64,000 bases of DNA from Auanema rhodensis (taxonomy: Eukaryota > Nematoda > Chromadorea > Rhabditida > Rhabditidae). The notes below the pieces were generated by a model. It had not been told where the DNA came from, did no database searches, and worked only from the letters and a program-made list of their open reading frames with translations. The position numbers and the translations under genes are program-made. Positions 53,482 to 64,000 of the stretch are shown in pieces; positions within the stretch are counted from its first letter, which is position 1; the number at the start of each line of letters is the position of its first letter. The DNA is taken from contig OZ059896.1 in the NCBI GenBank assembly GCA_964057225.1, positions 22,874,501-22,938,500 on the forward strand, read 5' to 3'.

Positions 53482-56400
53482 AGATTCCCCATGTCCATAT
53501 TAGTCTAAAAACAAATTTTCATTAATATTGGTTTATGGTAACCATATCTTTGAAATTTACGTGAACTTTAATTTATGCTAATTAAATGTACACGTGATGT
53601 GCACTTGGTATGTAACTCGCTTCACGTGAAAGATAAAGAGATGCGGTTTTCAAAATTAGATTCCCCATGTCCATATTAGTCTAAAAACAAATTTTTATTG
53701 ATATTGGTTCATGGTAACCATGACTTTGAAATTTACGTGAACTTTAATTTATGCTAATTAAATGTACACGTGATGTGCACTTGGTATGTAACTCGCTTCA
53801 CGTGAAAGATAAAGAGATGCGGTTTTCAAAATTAGATTCCCCATGTCCATATTAGTCTAAAAACAAATTTTCATTAATATTGGTTTATGGTAACCATGTC
53901 TTTGAAATTTACGTGAACTTTAATTTATGCTAATTAAATGTACACGTGATGTGCACTTGGTATGTAACTCGCTTCACGTGAAAGATAAAGAGATGCGGTT
54001 TTCAAAATTAGATTCCCCATGTCCATATTAGTCTAAAAACAAATTTTTATTAATATTGGTTCATGGTAACCATGTCTTTGAAATTTACGTGAACTTTAAT
54101 TTATGCTAATTAAATGTACACGTGATGTGCACTTGGTATGTAACTCGCTTCACGTGAAAGATAAAGAGATGCGGTTTTCAAAATTAGATTCCCCATGTCC
54201 ATATTAGTCTAAAAACAAATTTTTATTAATATTGGTTCATGGTAACCATGTCTTTGAAATTTACGTGAAATTTAATTTATGCTAATTAAATGTACACGTG
54301 ATGTGCACTTGGTATGTAACTCGCTTCACGTGAAAGATAAAGAGATGCAGTTTTCAAAATTAGATTCCCCATGTCCATATTAGTCTAAAAACAAATTTTT
54401 ATTAATATTAATTCATGGTAACCATGTCTTTGAAATTTACGTGAAATTTAATTTATGCTAATTAAATGTACACGTGATGTGCACTTGGTATGTAACTCGC
54501 TTCACGTGAAAGATAAAGAGATGCGGTTTTCAAAATTAGATTCCCCATGTCCATATTAGTCTAAAAACAAATTTTTATTAATATTGGTTCATGGTAACCA
54601 TGTCTTTGAAATTTACGTGAACTTTAATTTATGCTAATTAAATGTACACGTGATGTGCACTTGGTATGTAACTCGCTTCACGTGAAAGATAAAGAGATGC
54701 GGTTTTCAAAATTAGATTCCCCATGTCCATATTAGTCTAAAAACAAATTTTTATTAATATTGGTTCATGGTAACCATGTCTTTGAAATTTACGTGAAATT
54801 TAATTTATGCTAATTAAATGTACACGTGATGTGCACTTGGTATGTAACTCGCTTCACGTGAAAGATAAAGAGATGCGGTTTTCAAAATTAGATTCCCCAT
54901 GTCCATATTAGTCTAAAAACAAATTTTTATTAATATTGGTTCATGGTAACCATGTCTTTGAAATTTACGTGAACTTTAATTTATGCTAATTAAATGTACA
55001 CGTGATGTGCACTTGGTATGTAACTCGCTTCACGTGAAAGATAAAGAGATGCGGTTTTCAAAATTAGATTCCCCATGTCCATATTAGTCTAAAAACAAAT
55101 TTTTATTAATATTGGTTCATGGTAACCATGTCTTTGAAATTTACGTGAAATTTAATTTATGCTAATTAAATGTACACGTGATGTGCACTTGGTATGTAAC
55201 TCGCTTCACGTGAAAGATAAAGAGATGCGGTTTTCAAAATTAGATTCCCCATGTCCATATTAGTCTAAAAACAAATTTTTATTAATATTGGTTCATGGTA
55301 ACCATGTCTTTGAAATTTACGTGAACTTTAATTTATGCTAATTAAATGTACACGTGATGTGCACTTGGTATGTAACTCGCTTCACGTGAAAGATAAAGAG
55401 ATGCGGTTTTCAAAATTAGATTCCCCATGTCCATATTAGTCTAAAAACAAATTTTTATTAATATTGGTTCATGGTAACCATGTCTTTGAAATTTACGTGA
55501 AATTTAATTTATGCTAATTAAATGTACACGTGATGTGCACTTGGTATGTAACTCGCTTCACGTGAAAGATAAAGAGATGCTGTTTTCAAAATTAGATTCC
55601 CCATGTCCATATTAGTCTAAAAACAAATTTTTATTGATATTGGTTCATGGTAACCATGACTTTGAAATTTACGTGAACTTTAATTTATGCTAATTAAATG
55701 TACACGTGATGTGCACTTGGTATGTAACTCGCTTCACGTGAAAGATAAAGAGATGCGGTTTTCAAAATTAGATTCCCCATGTCCATATTAGTCTAAAAAC
55801 AAATTTTCATTAATATTGGTTTATGGTAACCATATCTTTGAAATTTACGTGAACTTTAATTTATGCTAATTAAATGTACACGTGATGTGCACTTGGTATG
55901 TAACTCGCTTCACGTGAAAGATAAAGAGATGCGGTTTTCAAAATTAGATTCCCCATGTCCATATTAGTCTAAAAACAAATTTTTATTGATATTGGTTCAT
56001 GGTAACCATGACTTTGAAATTTACGTGAACTTTAATTTATGCTAATTAAATGTACACGTGATGTGCACTTGGTATGTAACTCGCTTCACGTGAAAGATAA
56101 AGAGATGCGGTTTTCAAAATTAGATTCCCCATGTCCATATTAGTCTAAAAACAAATTTTCATTAATATTGGTTTATGGTAACCATGTCTTTGAAATTTAC
56201 GTGAACTTTAATTTATGCTAATTAAATGTACACGTGATGTGCACTTGGTATGTAACTCGCTTCACGTGAAAGATAAAGAGATGCGGTTTTCAAAATTAGA
56301 TTCCCCATGTCCATATTAGTCTAAAAACAAATTTTTATTAATATTGGTTCATGGTAACCATGTCTTTGAAATTTACGTGAACTTTAATTTATGCTAATTA

Positions 56401-57177
56401 AATGTACACGTGATGTGCACTTGGTATGTAACTCGCTTCACGTGAAAGATAAAGAGATGCGGTTTTCAAAATTAGATTCCCCATGTCCATATTAGTCTAA
56501 AAACAAATTTTTATTAATATTGGTTCATGGTAACCATGTCTTTGAAATTTACGTGAAATTTAATTTATGCTAATTAAATGTACACGTGATGTGCACTTGG
56601 TATGTAACTCGCTTCACGTGAAAGATAAAGAGATGCGGTTTTCAAAATTAGATTCCCCATGTCCATATTAGTCTAAAAACAAATTTTTATTAATATTGGT
56701 TCATGGTAACCATGTCTTTGAAATTTACGTGAACTTTAATTTATGCTAATTAAATGTACACGTGATGTGCACTTGGTATGTAACTCGCTTCACGTGAAAG
56801 ATAAAGAGATGCGGTTTTCAAAATTAGATTCCCCATGTCCATATTAGTCTAAAAACAAATTTTTATTAATATTGGTTCATGGTAACCATGTCTTTGAAAT
56901 TTACGTGAAATTTAATTTATGCTAATTAAATGTACACGTGATGTGCACTTGGTATATAACTCGCTTCACGTGAAAGATAAAGAGATGCGGTTTTCAAAAT
57001 TAGATTCCCCATGTCCATATTAGTCTAAAAACAAATTTTTATTAATATTGGTTCATGGTAACCATGTCTTTGAAATTTACGTGAACTTTAATTTATGCTA
57101 ATTAAATGTACACGTGATGTGCACTTGGTATGTAACTCGCTTCACGTGAAAGATAAAGAGATGCGGTTTTCAAAATT
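53482..57177. repeat. 13-monomer duplication (2,288 bp) with 352-bp dimer expansion
   Basis: The series p39C/p53T/p65A A-T (53482), G-A (53658), p39C/p53T A-T (53834), then A-T monomers that mostly alternate p85C and p85A, is repeated from 55770, exactly 13 monomers later. In copy 1 the alternation runs 54010 C, 54186 A, 54362 A, 54538 C, 54714 A, 54890 C, 55066 A, 55242 C, 55418 A. In copy 2 it runs 56298 C, 56474 A, 56650 C, 56826 A, 57002 C. This is a 352-bp dimer HOR inside the larger unit. Confidence 0.86.
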
Positions 57178-60169
57178 AGATTCCCCATGTCCATATTAGT
57201 CTAAAAACAAATTTTTATTAATATTGGTTCATGGTAACCATGTCTTTGAAATTTACGTGAACTTTAATTTATGCTAATTGAATGTACACGTGATGTGCAC
57301 TTGGTATGTAACTCGCTTCACGTGAAAGATAAAGAGATGCGGTTTTCAAAATTAGATTCCCCATGTCCATATTAGTCTAAAAACAAATTTTTATTGATAT
57401 TGGTTCATGGTAACCATGACTTTGAAATTTACGTGAACTTTAATTTATGCTAATTAAATGTACACGTGATGTGCTCTTGGTATGTAACTCGCTTCACGTG
57501 AAAGATAAAGAGATGCGGTTTTCAAAATTGGATTCCCCATGTCCATATTAGTCTAAAAACAAATTTTTATTAATATTGGTTCATGGTAACCATGTCTTTG
57601 AAATTTACGTGAACTTTAATTTATGCTAATTAAATGTACACGTGATGTGCACTTGGTATGTAACTCGCTTCACGTGAAAGATAAAGAGATGCTGTTTTCA
57701 AAATTAGATTCCTCATGCCCATATTAGTCTAAAAACAAATTTTTATTGATATTGGTTCATGGTAACCATGACTTTGAAATTTACGTGAACTTTAATTTAT
57801 GCTAATTAAATGTACACGTGATGTGCACTTGGTATGTAACTCGCTTCACGTGAAAGATAAAGAGATGCGGTTTTCAAAATTAGATTCCCCATGTCCATAT
57901 TAGTCTAAAAACAAATTTTTATTGATATTGGTTCATGGTAACCATGACTTTGAAATTTACGTGAACTTTAATTTATGCTAATTAAATGTACACGTGATGT
58001 GCACTTGGTATGTAACTCGCTTCACTTGAAAGATAAAGAGATGCGGTTTTCAAAATTAGATTCCCCATGTCCATATTAGTATAAAAATAAATTTTTATTA
58101 ATATTGGTTCATGGTAACCATGTCTTTGAAATTTACGTGAACTTTAATTTATGCTAATTAAATGTACACGTGATGTGCACTTGGTATGTAACTCGCTTCA
58201 CGTGAAAGATAAAGAGATGCGGTTTTCAAAATTAGATTCCCCATGTCCATATTAGTCTAAAAACAAATTTTTATTGATATTGGTTCATGGTAACCATGAC
58301 TTTGAAATTTACGTGAACTTTAATTTATGCTAATTAAATGTACACGTGATGTGCACTTGGTATGTAACTCGCTTCACGTGAAAGATAAAGAGATGCGGTT
58401 TTCAAAATTAGATTCCCCATGTCCATATTAGTCTAAAAACAAATTTTTATTGATATTGGTTCATGGTAACCATGACTTTGAAATTTACGTGAACTTTAAT
58501 TTATGCTAATTAAATGTACACGTGATGTGCACTTGGTATGTAACTCGCTTCACGTGAAAGATAAAGAGATGCGGTTTTCAAAATTAGATTCCCCATGTCC
58601 ATATTAGTCTAAAAACAAATTTTCATTAATATTGGTTTATGGTAACCATGTCTTTGAAATTTACGTGAACTTTAATTTATGCTAATTAAATGTACACGTG
58701 ATGTGCACTTGGTATGTAACTCGCTTCACGTGAAAGATAAAGAGATGCGGTTTTCAAAATTAGATTCCCCATGTCCATATTAGTCTAAAAACAAATTTTT
58801 ATTGATATTGGTTCATGGTAACCATGACTTTGAAATTTACGTGAACTTTAATTTATGCTAATTAAATGTACACGTGATGTGCACTTGGTATGTAACTCGC
58901 TTCACGTGAAAGATAAAGAGATGCGGTTTTCAAAATTAGATTCCCCATGTCCATATTAGTCTAAAAACAAATTTTTATTAATATTGGTTCATGGTAACCA
59001 TGTCTTTGAAATTTACGTGAAATTTAATTTATGCTAATTAAATGTACACGTGATGTGCACTTGGTATGTAACTCGCTTCACGTGAAAGATAAAGAGATGC
59101 GGTTTTCAAAATTAGATTCCCCATGTCCATATTAGTCTAAAAACAAATTTTTATTAATATTGGTTCATGGTAACCATGTCTTTGAAATTTACGTGAACTT
59201 TAATTTATGCTAATTAAATGTACACGTGATGTGCACTTGGTATGTAACTCGCTTCACGTGAAAGATAAAGAGATGCGGTTTTCAAAATTAGATTCCCCAT
59301 GTCCATATTAGTCTAAAAACAAATTTTTATTAATATTGGTTCATGGTAACCATGTCTTTGAAATTTACGTGAACTTTAATTTATGCTAATTGAATGTACA
59401 CGTGATGTGCACTTGGTATGTAACTCGCTTCACGTGAAAGATAAAGAGATGCGGTTTTCAAAATTAGATTCCCCATGTCCATATTAGTCTAAAAACAAAT
59501 TTTTATTGATATTGGTTCATGGTAACCATGACTTTGAAATTTACGTGAACTTTAATTTATGCTAATTAAATGTACACGTGATGTGCTCTTGGTATGTAAC
59601 TCGCTTCACGTGAAAGATAAAGAGATGCGGTTTTCAAAATTAGATTCCCCATGTCCATATTAGTCTAAAAACAAATTTTTATTGATATTGGTTCATGGTA
59701 ACCATGACTTTGAAATTTACGTGAACTTTAATTTATGCTAATTAAATGTACACGTGATGTGCTCTTGGTATGTAACTCGCTTCACTTGAAAGATAAAGAG
59801 ATGCGGTTTTCAAAATTAGATTCCCCATGTCCATATTAGTCTAAAAACAAATTTTTATTGATATTGGTTCATGGTAACCATGACTTTGAAATTTACGTGA
59901 ACTTTAATTTATGCTAATTAAATGTACACGTGATGTGCTCTTGGTATGTAACTCGCTTCACGTGAAAGATAAAGAGATGCGGTTTTCAAAATTAGATTCC
60001 CCATGTCCATATTAGTCTAAAAACAAATTTTTATTAATATTGGTTCATGGTAACCATGTCTTTGAAATTTACGTGAACTTTAATTTATGCTAATTAAATG
60101 TACACGTGATGTGCACTTGGTATGTAACTCGCTTCACGTGAAAGATAAAGAGATGCGGTTTTCAAAATT
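57178..60169. repeat. Length-uniform HOR module with p122T trio
   Basis: Order: A-T p103G (57178), G-A p122T (57354), A-T p1G and p164T (57530), p8T/p13C G-A (57706), G-A p145T (57882), p24A with a second change A-T (58058), G-A, G-A, p39C/p53T A-T (58586), G-A, A-T p85A (58938), A-T, A-T p103G (59290), three p122T G-A (59466, 59642 with p145T, 59818), A-T (59994). The first six units parallel 32743-33798 and the last ten parallel 36263-38022, so this joins two stretches that are separate in the 31-38 kb block. Confidence 0.83.
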
Positions 60170-62105
60170 AGATTCCCCATGTCCATATTAGTATAAAAAC
60201 AAATTTTTATTAATATTGGTTCATGGTAACCATGACTTTGAAATTTACGTGAACTTTAATTTATGCTAATTAAATGTACACGTGATGTGCTCTTGGTATG
60301 TAACTCGCTTCACGTGAAAGATAAAGAGATGCGGTTTTCAAAATTATATTCCCCATGCCCATATTAGTCTAAAAACAAATTTTTATTGATATTGCTTCAT
60401 GGTAACCATGACTTTGAAATTTACGTGAACTTTAATTTATGCTAATTAAATGTACACGTGATGTGCACTTGGTATGTAACTCGCTTCACGTGAAAGATAA
60501 AGAGATGCGGTTTTCAAAATTAGATTCCCCATGTCCATATTAGTCTAAAAACAAATTTTTATTAATATTGGTTCATGGTAACCATGTCTTTGAAATTTAC
60601 GTGAACTTTAATTTATGCTAATTAAATGTACACGTGATGTGCACTTGGTATGTAACTCGCTTCACGTGAAAGATAAAGAGATGCGGTTTTCAAAATTAGA
60701 TTCCCCATGTCCATATTAGTCTAAAAACAAATTTTTATTAATATTGGTTCATGGTAACCATGTCTTTGAAATTTACGTGAACTTTAATTTATGCTAATTA
60801 AATGTACACGTGATGTGCTCTTGGTATGTAACTCGCTTCACGTGAAAGATAAAGAGATGCGGTTTTCAAAATTAGATTCCCCATGTCCATATTAGTCTAA
60901 AAACAAATTTTTATTAATATTGGTTCATGGTAACCATGTCTTTGAAATTTACGTGAACTTTAATTTATGCTAATTAAATGTACACGTGATGTGCACTTGG
61001 TATGTAACTCGCTTCACGTGAAAGATAAAGAGATGCGGTTTTCAAAATTAGATTCCCCATGTCCATATTAGTCTAAAAACAAATTTTTATTGATATTGGT
61101 TCATGGTAACCATGACTTTGAAATTTACGTGAACTTTAATTTATGCTAATTAAATGTACACGTGATGTGCTCTTGGTATGTAACTCGCTTCACGTGAAAG
61201 ATAAAGAGATGCGGTTTTCAAAATTAGATTCCCCATGTCCATATTAGTAGAAAAACAAATTTTTATTAATATTGGTTCATGGTAACCATGTCTTTGAAAT
61301 TTACGTGTACTTTAATTTATGCTAATTAAATGTACACGTGATGTGCACTTGGTATGTAACTCGCTTCACGTGAAAGATAAAGAGATGCGGTTTTCAAAAT
61401 TAGATTCCCCATGTCCATATTAGTCTAAAAACAAATTTTTATTGATATTGGTTCATGGTAACCATGACTTTGAAATTTACGTGAACTTTAATTTATGCTA
61501 ATTAAATGTACACGTGATGTGCACTTGGTATGTAACTCGCTTCACGTGAAAGATAAAGAGATGCGGTTTTCAAAATTAGATTCCCCATGTCCATATTAGT
61601 CTAAAAACAAATTTTTATTGATATTGGTTCATGGTAACCATGACTTTGAAATTTACGTGAACTTTAATTTATGCTAATTAAATGTACACGTGATGTGCAC
61701 TTGGTATGTAACTCGCTTCACGTGAAAGATAAAGAGATGCGGTTTTCAAAATTAGATTCCCCATGTCCATATTAGTCTAAAAACAAATTTTTATTAATAT
61801 TGGTTCATGGTAACCATGTCTTTGAAATTTACGTGAACTTTAATTTATGCTAATTAAATGTACACGTGATGTGCACTTGGTATGTAACTCGCTTCACGTG
61901 AAAGATAAAAAGATGCGGTTTTCAAAATTAGATTCCCCATGTCCATATTAGTATAAAAACAAATTTTTATTAATATTGGTTCATGGTAACCATGTCTTTG
62001 AAATTTACGTGAACTTTAATTTATGCTAATTAAATGTACACTTGATGTGCACTTGGTATGTAACTCGCTTCACGTGAAAGATAAAGAGATGCGGTTTTCA
62101 AAATT
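60170..62105. repeat. Length-uniform block with p122T on several backgrounds
   Basis: A-A p24A/p122T (60170), p13C/p50C G-A with ATATTCCCC start (60346), A-T (60522), A-T p122T (60698), A-T (60874), G-A p122T (61050), A-T with AGTAGAAAAA and CGTGTACTTT private changes (61226), G-A, G-A, A-T p157A (61754), A-T p24A/p113T (61930). p122T occurs on A-A, A-T and G-A monomers, showing that this site is reshuffled relative to p43/p66. Confidence 0.82.
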
Positions 62106-63865
62106 AGATTCCCCATGTCCATATTAGTCTAAAAACAAATTTTTATTGATATTGGTTCATGGTAACCATGACTTTGAAATTTACGTGAACTTTAATTTAT
62201 GCTAATTAAATGTACACGTGATGTGCACTTGGTATGTAACTCGCTTCACGTGAAAGATAAAGAGATGCGGTTTTCAAAATTAGATTCCCCATGTCCATAT
62301 TAGTCTAAAAACAAATTTTTATTGATATTGGTTCATGGTAACCATGACTTTGAAATTTACGTGAACTTTAATTTATGCTAATTAAATGTACACGTGATGT
62401 GCACTTGGTATGTAACTCGCTTCACGTGAAAGATAAAGAGATGCGGTTTTCAAAATTAGATTCCCCATGTCCATATTAGTCTAAAAACAAATTTTTATTA
62501 ATATTGGTTCATGGTAACCATGTCTTTGAAATTTACGTGAACTTTAATTTATGCTAATTAAATGTACACGTGATGTGCACTTGGTATGTAACTCGCTTCA
62601 CGTGAAAGATAAAGAGATGCGGTTTTCAAAATTAGATTCCCCATGTCCATATTAGTCTAAAAACAAATTTTCATTAATATTGGTTTATGGTAACCATGTC
62701 TTTGAAATTTACGTGAACTTTAATTTATGCTAATTAAATGTACACGTGATGTGCACTTGGTATGTAACTCGCTTCACGTGAAAGATAAAGAGATGCGGTT
62801 TTCAAAATTAGATTCCCCATGTCCATATTAGTCTAAAAACAAATTTTCATTAATATTGGTTTATGGTAACCATGTCTTTGAAATTTACGTGAACTTTAAT
62901 TTATGCTAATTAAATGTACACGTGATGTGCACTTGGTATGTAACTCGCTTCACGTGAAAGATAAAGAGATGCGGTTTTCAAAATTAGATTCCCCATGTCC
63001 ATATTAGTCTAAAAACAAATTTTTATTAATATTGGTTCATGGTAACCATGTCTTTGAAATTTACGTGAACTTTAATTTATGCTAATTAAATGTACACGTG
63101 ATGTGCACTTGGTATGTAACTCGCTTCACGTGAAAGATAAAGAGATGCGGTTTTCAAAATTAGATTCCCCATGTCCATATTAGTCTAAAAACAAATTTTT
63201 ATTAATATTGGTTCATGGTAACCATGTCTTTGAAATTTACGTGAAATTTAATTTATGCTAATTAAATGTACACGTGATGTGCACTTGGTATGTAACTCGC
63301 TTCACGTGAAAGATAAAGAGATGCGGTTTTCTAAATTAGATTCCCCATGTCCATATTAGTCTAAAAACAAATTTTTATTAATATTGGTTCATGGTAACCA
63401 TGTCTTTGAAATTTACGTGAACTTTAATTTATGCTAATTAAATGTACACGTGATGTGCACTTGGTATGTAACTCGCTTCACGTGAAAGATAAAGAGATGC
63501 GGTTTTCAAAATTAGATTCCCCATGTCCATATTAGTCTAAAAACAAATTTTTATTAATATTGGTTCATGGTAACCATGTCTTTGAAATTTACGTGAACTT
63601 TAATTTATGCTAATTGAATGTACACGTGATGTGCACTTGGTATGTAACTCGCTTCACGTGAAAGATAAAGAGATGCGGTTTTCAAAATTAGATTCCCCAT
63701 GTCCATATTAGTCTAAAAACAAATTTTTATTGATATTGGTTCATGGTAACCATGACTTTGAAATTTACGTGAACTTTAATTTATGCTAATTAAATGTACA
63801 CGTGATGTGCTCTTGGTATGTAACTCGCTTCACGTGAAAGATAAAGAGATGCGGTTTTCAAAATT
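62106..63865. repeat. Final complete monomers, 24-monomer repeat of 58.9 kb
   Basis: G-A (62106), G-A, A-T (62458), two adjacent p39C/p53T monomers (62634 and 62810), A-T (62986), A-T p85A with CTAAATT (63162), A-T, A-T p103G (63514), G-A p122T (63690). The order from 63162 matches 58938 onward at an offset of 4,224 bp (24 monomers). Elsewhere p39C monomers are separated by a G-A unit, so their adjacency here is a local change. Confidence 0.83.
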
Positions 63866-64000
63866 AGATTCCCCATGTCCATATTAGTCTAAAAACAAAT
63901 TTTTATTGATATTGGTTCATGGTAACCATGACTTTGAAATTTACGTGAACTTTAATTTATGCTAATTAAATGTACACGTGATGTGCTCTTGGTATGTAAC
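63866..64000. repeat. Partial monomer at window end (135 bp)
   Basis: A G-A p122T monomer is cut by the window edge at p135, just after GTATGTAAC. The sequence shows no sign of the array ending; it clearly continues beyond this window on this side, and probably on the other. Confidence 0.95.

Larger units (their letters stand above)
1..64000. repeat. Satellite DNA array, 176-bp monomer, spans the window
   Basis: The same unit repeats head to tail from the first to the last base, always in one orientation. Starting at base 1 I count 364 complete monomers: 313 of 176 bp, 37 of 171 bp and 14 of 175 bp. Their sum, 63,865 bp, places the final partial monomer at exactly 63866, so no other net indel or insertion is hidden in the window. 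Neighbouring monomers usually differ at only a few sites. Nucleosome-scale length, AT richness, homogeneity and higher-order repeats are known traits of centromeric and pericentromeric satellites; assignment to a centromere is inference. I know of no family name for this sequence. There is no telomere-type repeat, rDNA or transposon. Confidence 0.97.

Noticed and set aside
1-64000. Protein-coding genes
   Set aside because: Stop codons recur in all six frames of every monomer, and 176 is not a multiple of three. The longest recurring frame I traced is a reverse-strand ATG frame of about 29 codons per monomer, repeated only because the DNA repeats. No ribosome site, splice pattern or known domain supports it.
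1-64000. CRISPR array
   Set aside because: The repeats abut directly with no unique spacers, units are 176 bp, and no cas genes are present.
1-64000. Telomeric, 5S rDNA or tRNA-derived repeat
   Set aside because: No TTAGGG- or TTTAGGG-type runs, and no convincing pol III A/B box pair or cloverleaf in the consensus.

Overview
The whole 64 kb window is one uninterrupted eukaryotic satellite DNA array. I see no gene, RNA gene, transposon, second repeat family or inverted segment. The repeating unit (monomer) is 176 bp, about 32% G+C and about the length of nucleosome plus linker. Every copy points the same way. Phased from base 1, the window holds 364 complete monomers plus a 135-bp partial one at 63866-64000. 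Of the complete monomers, 313 are 176 bp, 37 are 171 bp and 14 are 175 bp; these lengths add up exactly to the 63,865 bp before the partial copy. Such a pure, homogenised array with higher-order structure is typical of a centromeric or pericentromeric core, but the sequence alone does not prove centromere function. I do not recognise the species; plant, animal and fungal hosts all remain possible.

Notation used below: p1-p176 are monomer positions with p1 = window base 1. Monomers are named by two linked sites, p43 and p66: mostly A-T or G-A, with minority A-A and G-T types. d5 is a 5-bp deletion in the p140-149 palindrome (171-bp monomers). T4 is loss of one T from the T run at p35-39 (175-bp monomers). 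Other variants are given as position plus base, for example p8T.

Layout. 1-1232: a p107C/p151A-rich block. 1233-5250: three copies of a 1,398-bp octamer higher-order repeat (HOR), the third lacking one monomer. 5251-6652: a linker module. 6653-about 12.4 kb: a 3,153-bp 18-monomer tandem duplication. 12.3-26.3 kb: variable-length HORs (7, 9, 10, 12 and 14 monomers) that share one core. 26.3-28.9 kb: a T4-rich block. 28.9-30.8 kb: a 7-monomer module and a transition. 30.8-41.2 kb: a different set of variants with no length variants. 41.2-43.5 kb: an island matching modules from the first third of the window. 43.5-49.4 kb: return of the d5/T4 dialect. 49.4-64 kb: the length-uniform dialect again, including a 352-bp dimer expansion.

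Each monomer contains three same-direction ACGTGA words about three helical turns apart (33 and 32 bp), an odd-centred 13-bp palindrome CATGGTAACCATG, the 10-bp palindrome TTCACGTGAA, and a 7-bp-arm AT-rich inverted repeat. The most interesting signals are: length and point variants that hit the ACGT words; an apparent paired change that preserves the 13-bp palindrome (C53/G65 to T53/A65); and an unequal-crossover junction resolved to about 20 bp inside one monomer near 14.6 kb. All counts and comparisons were made by eye.
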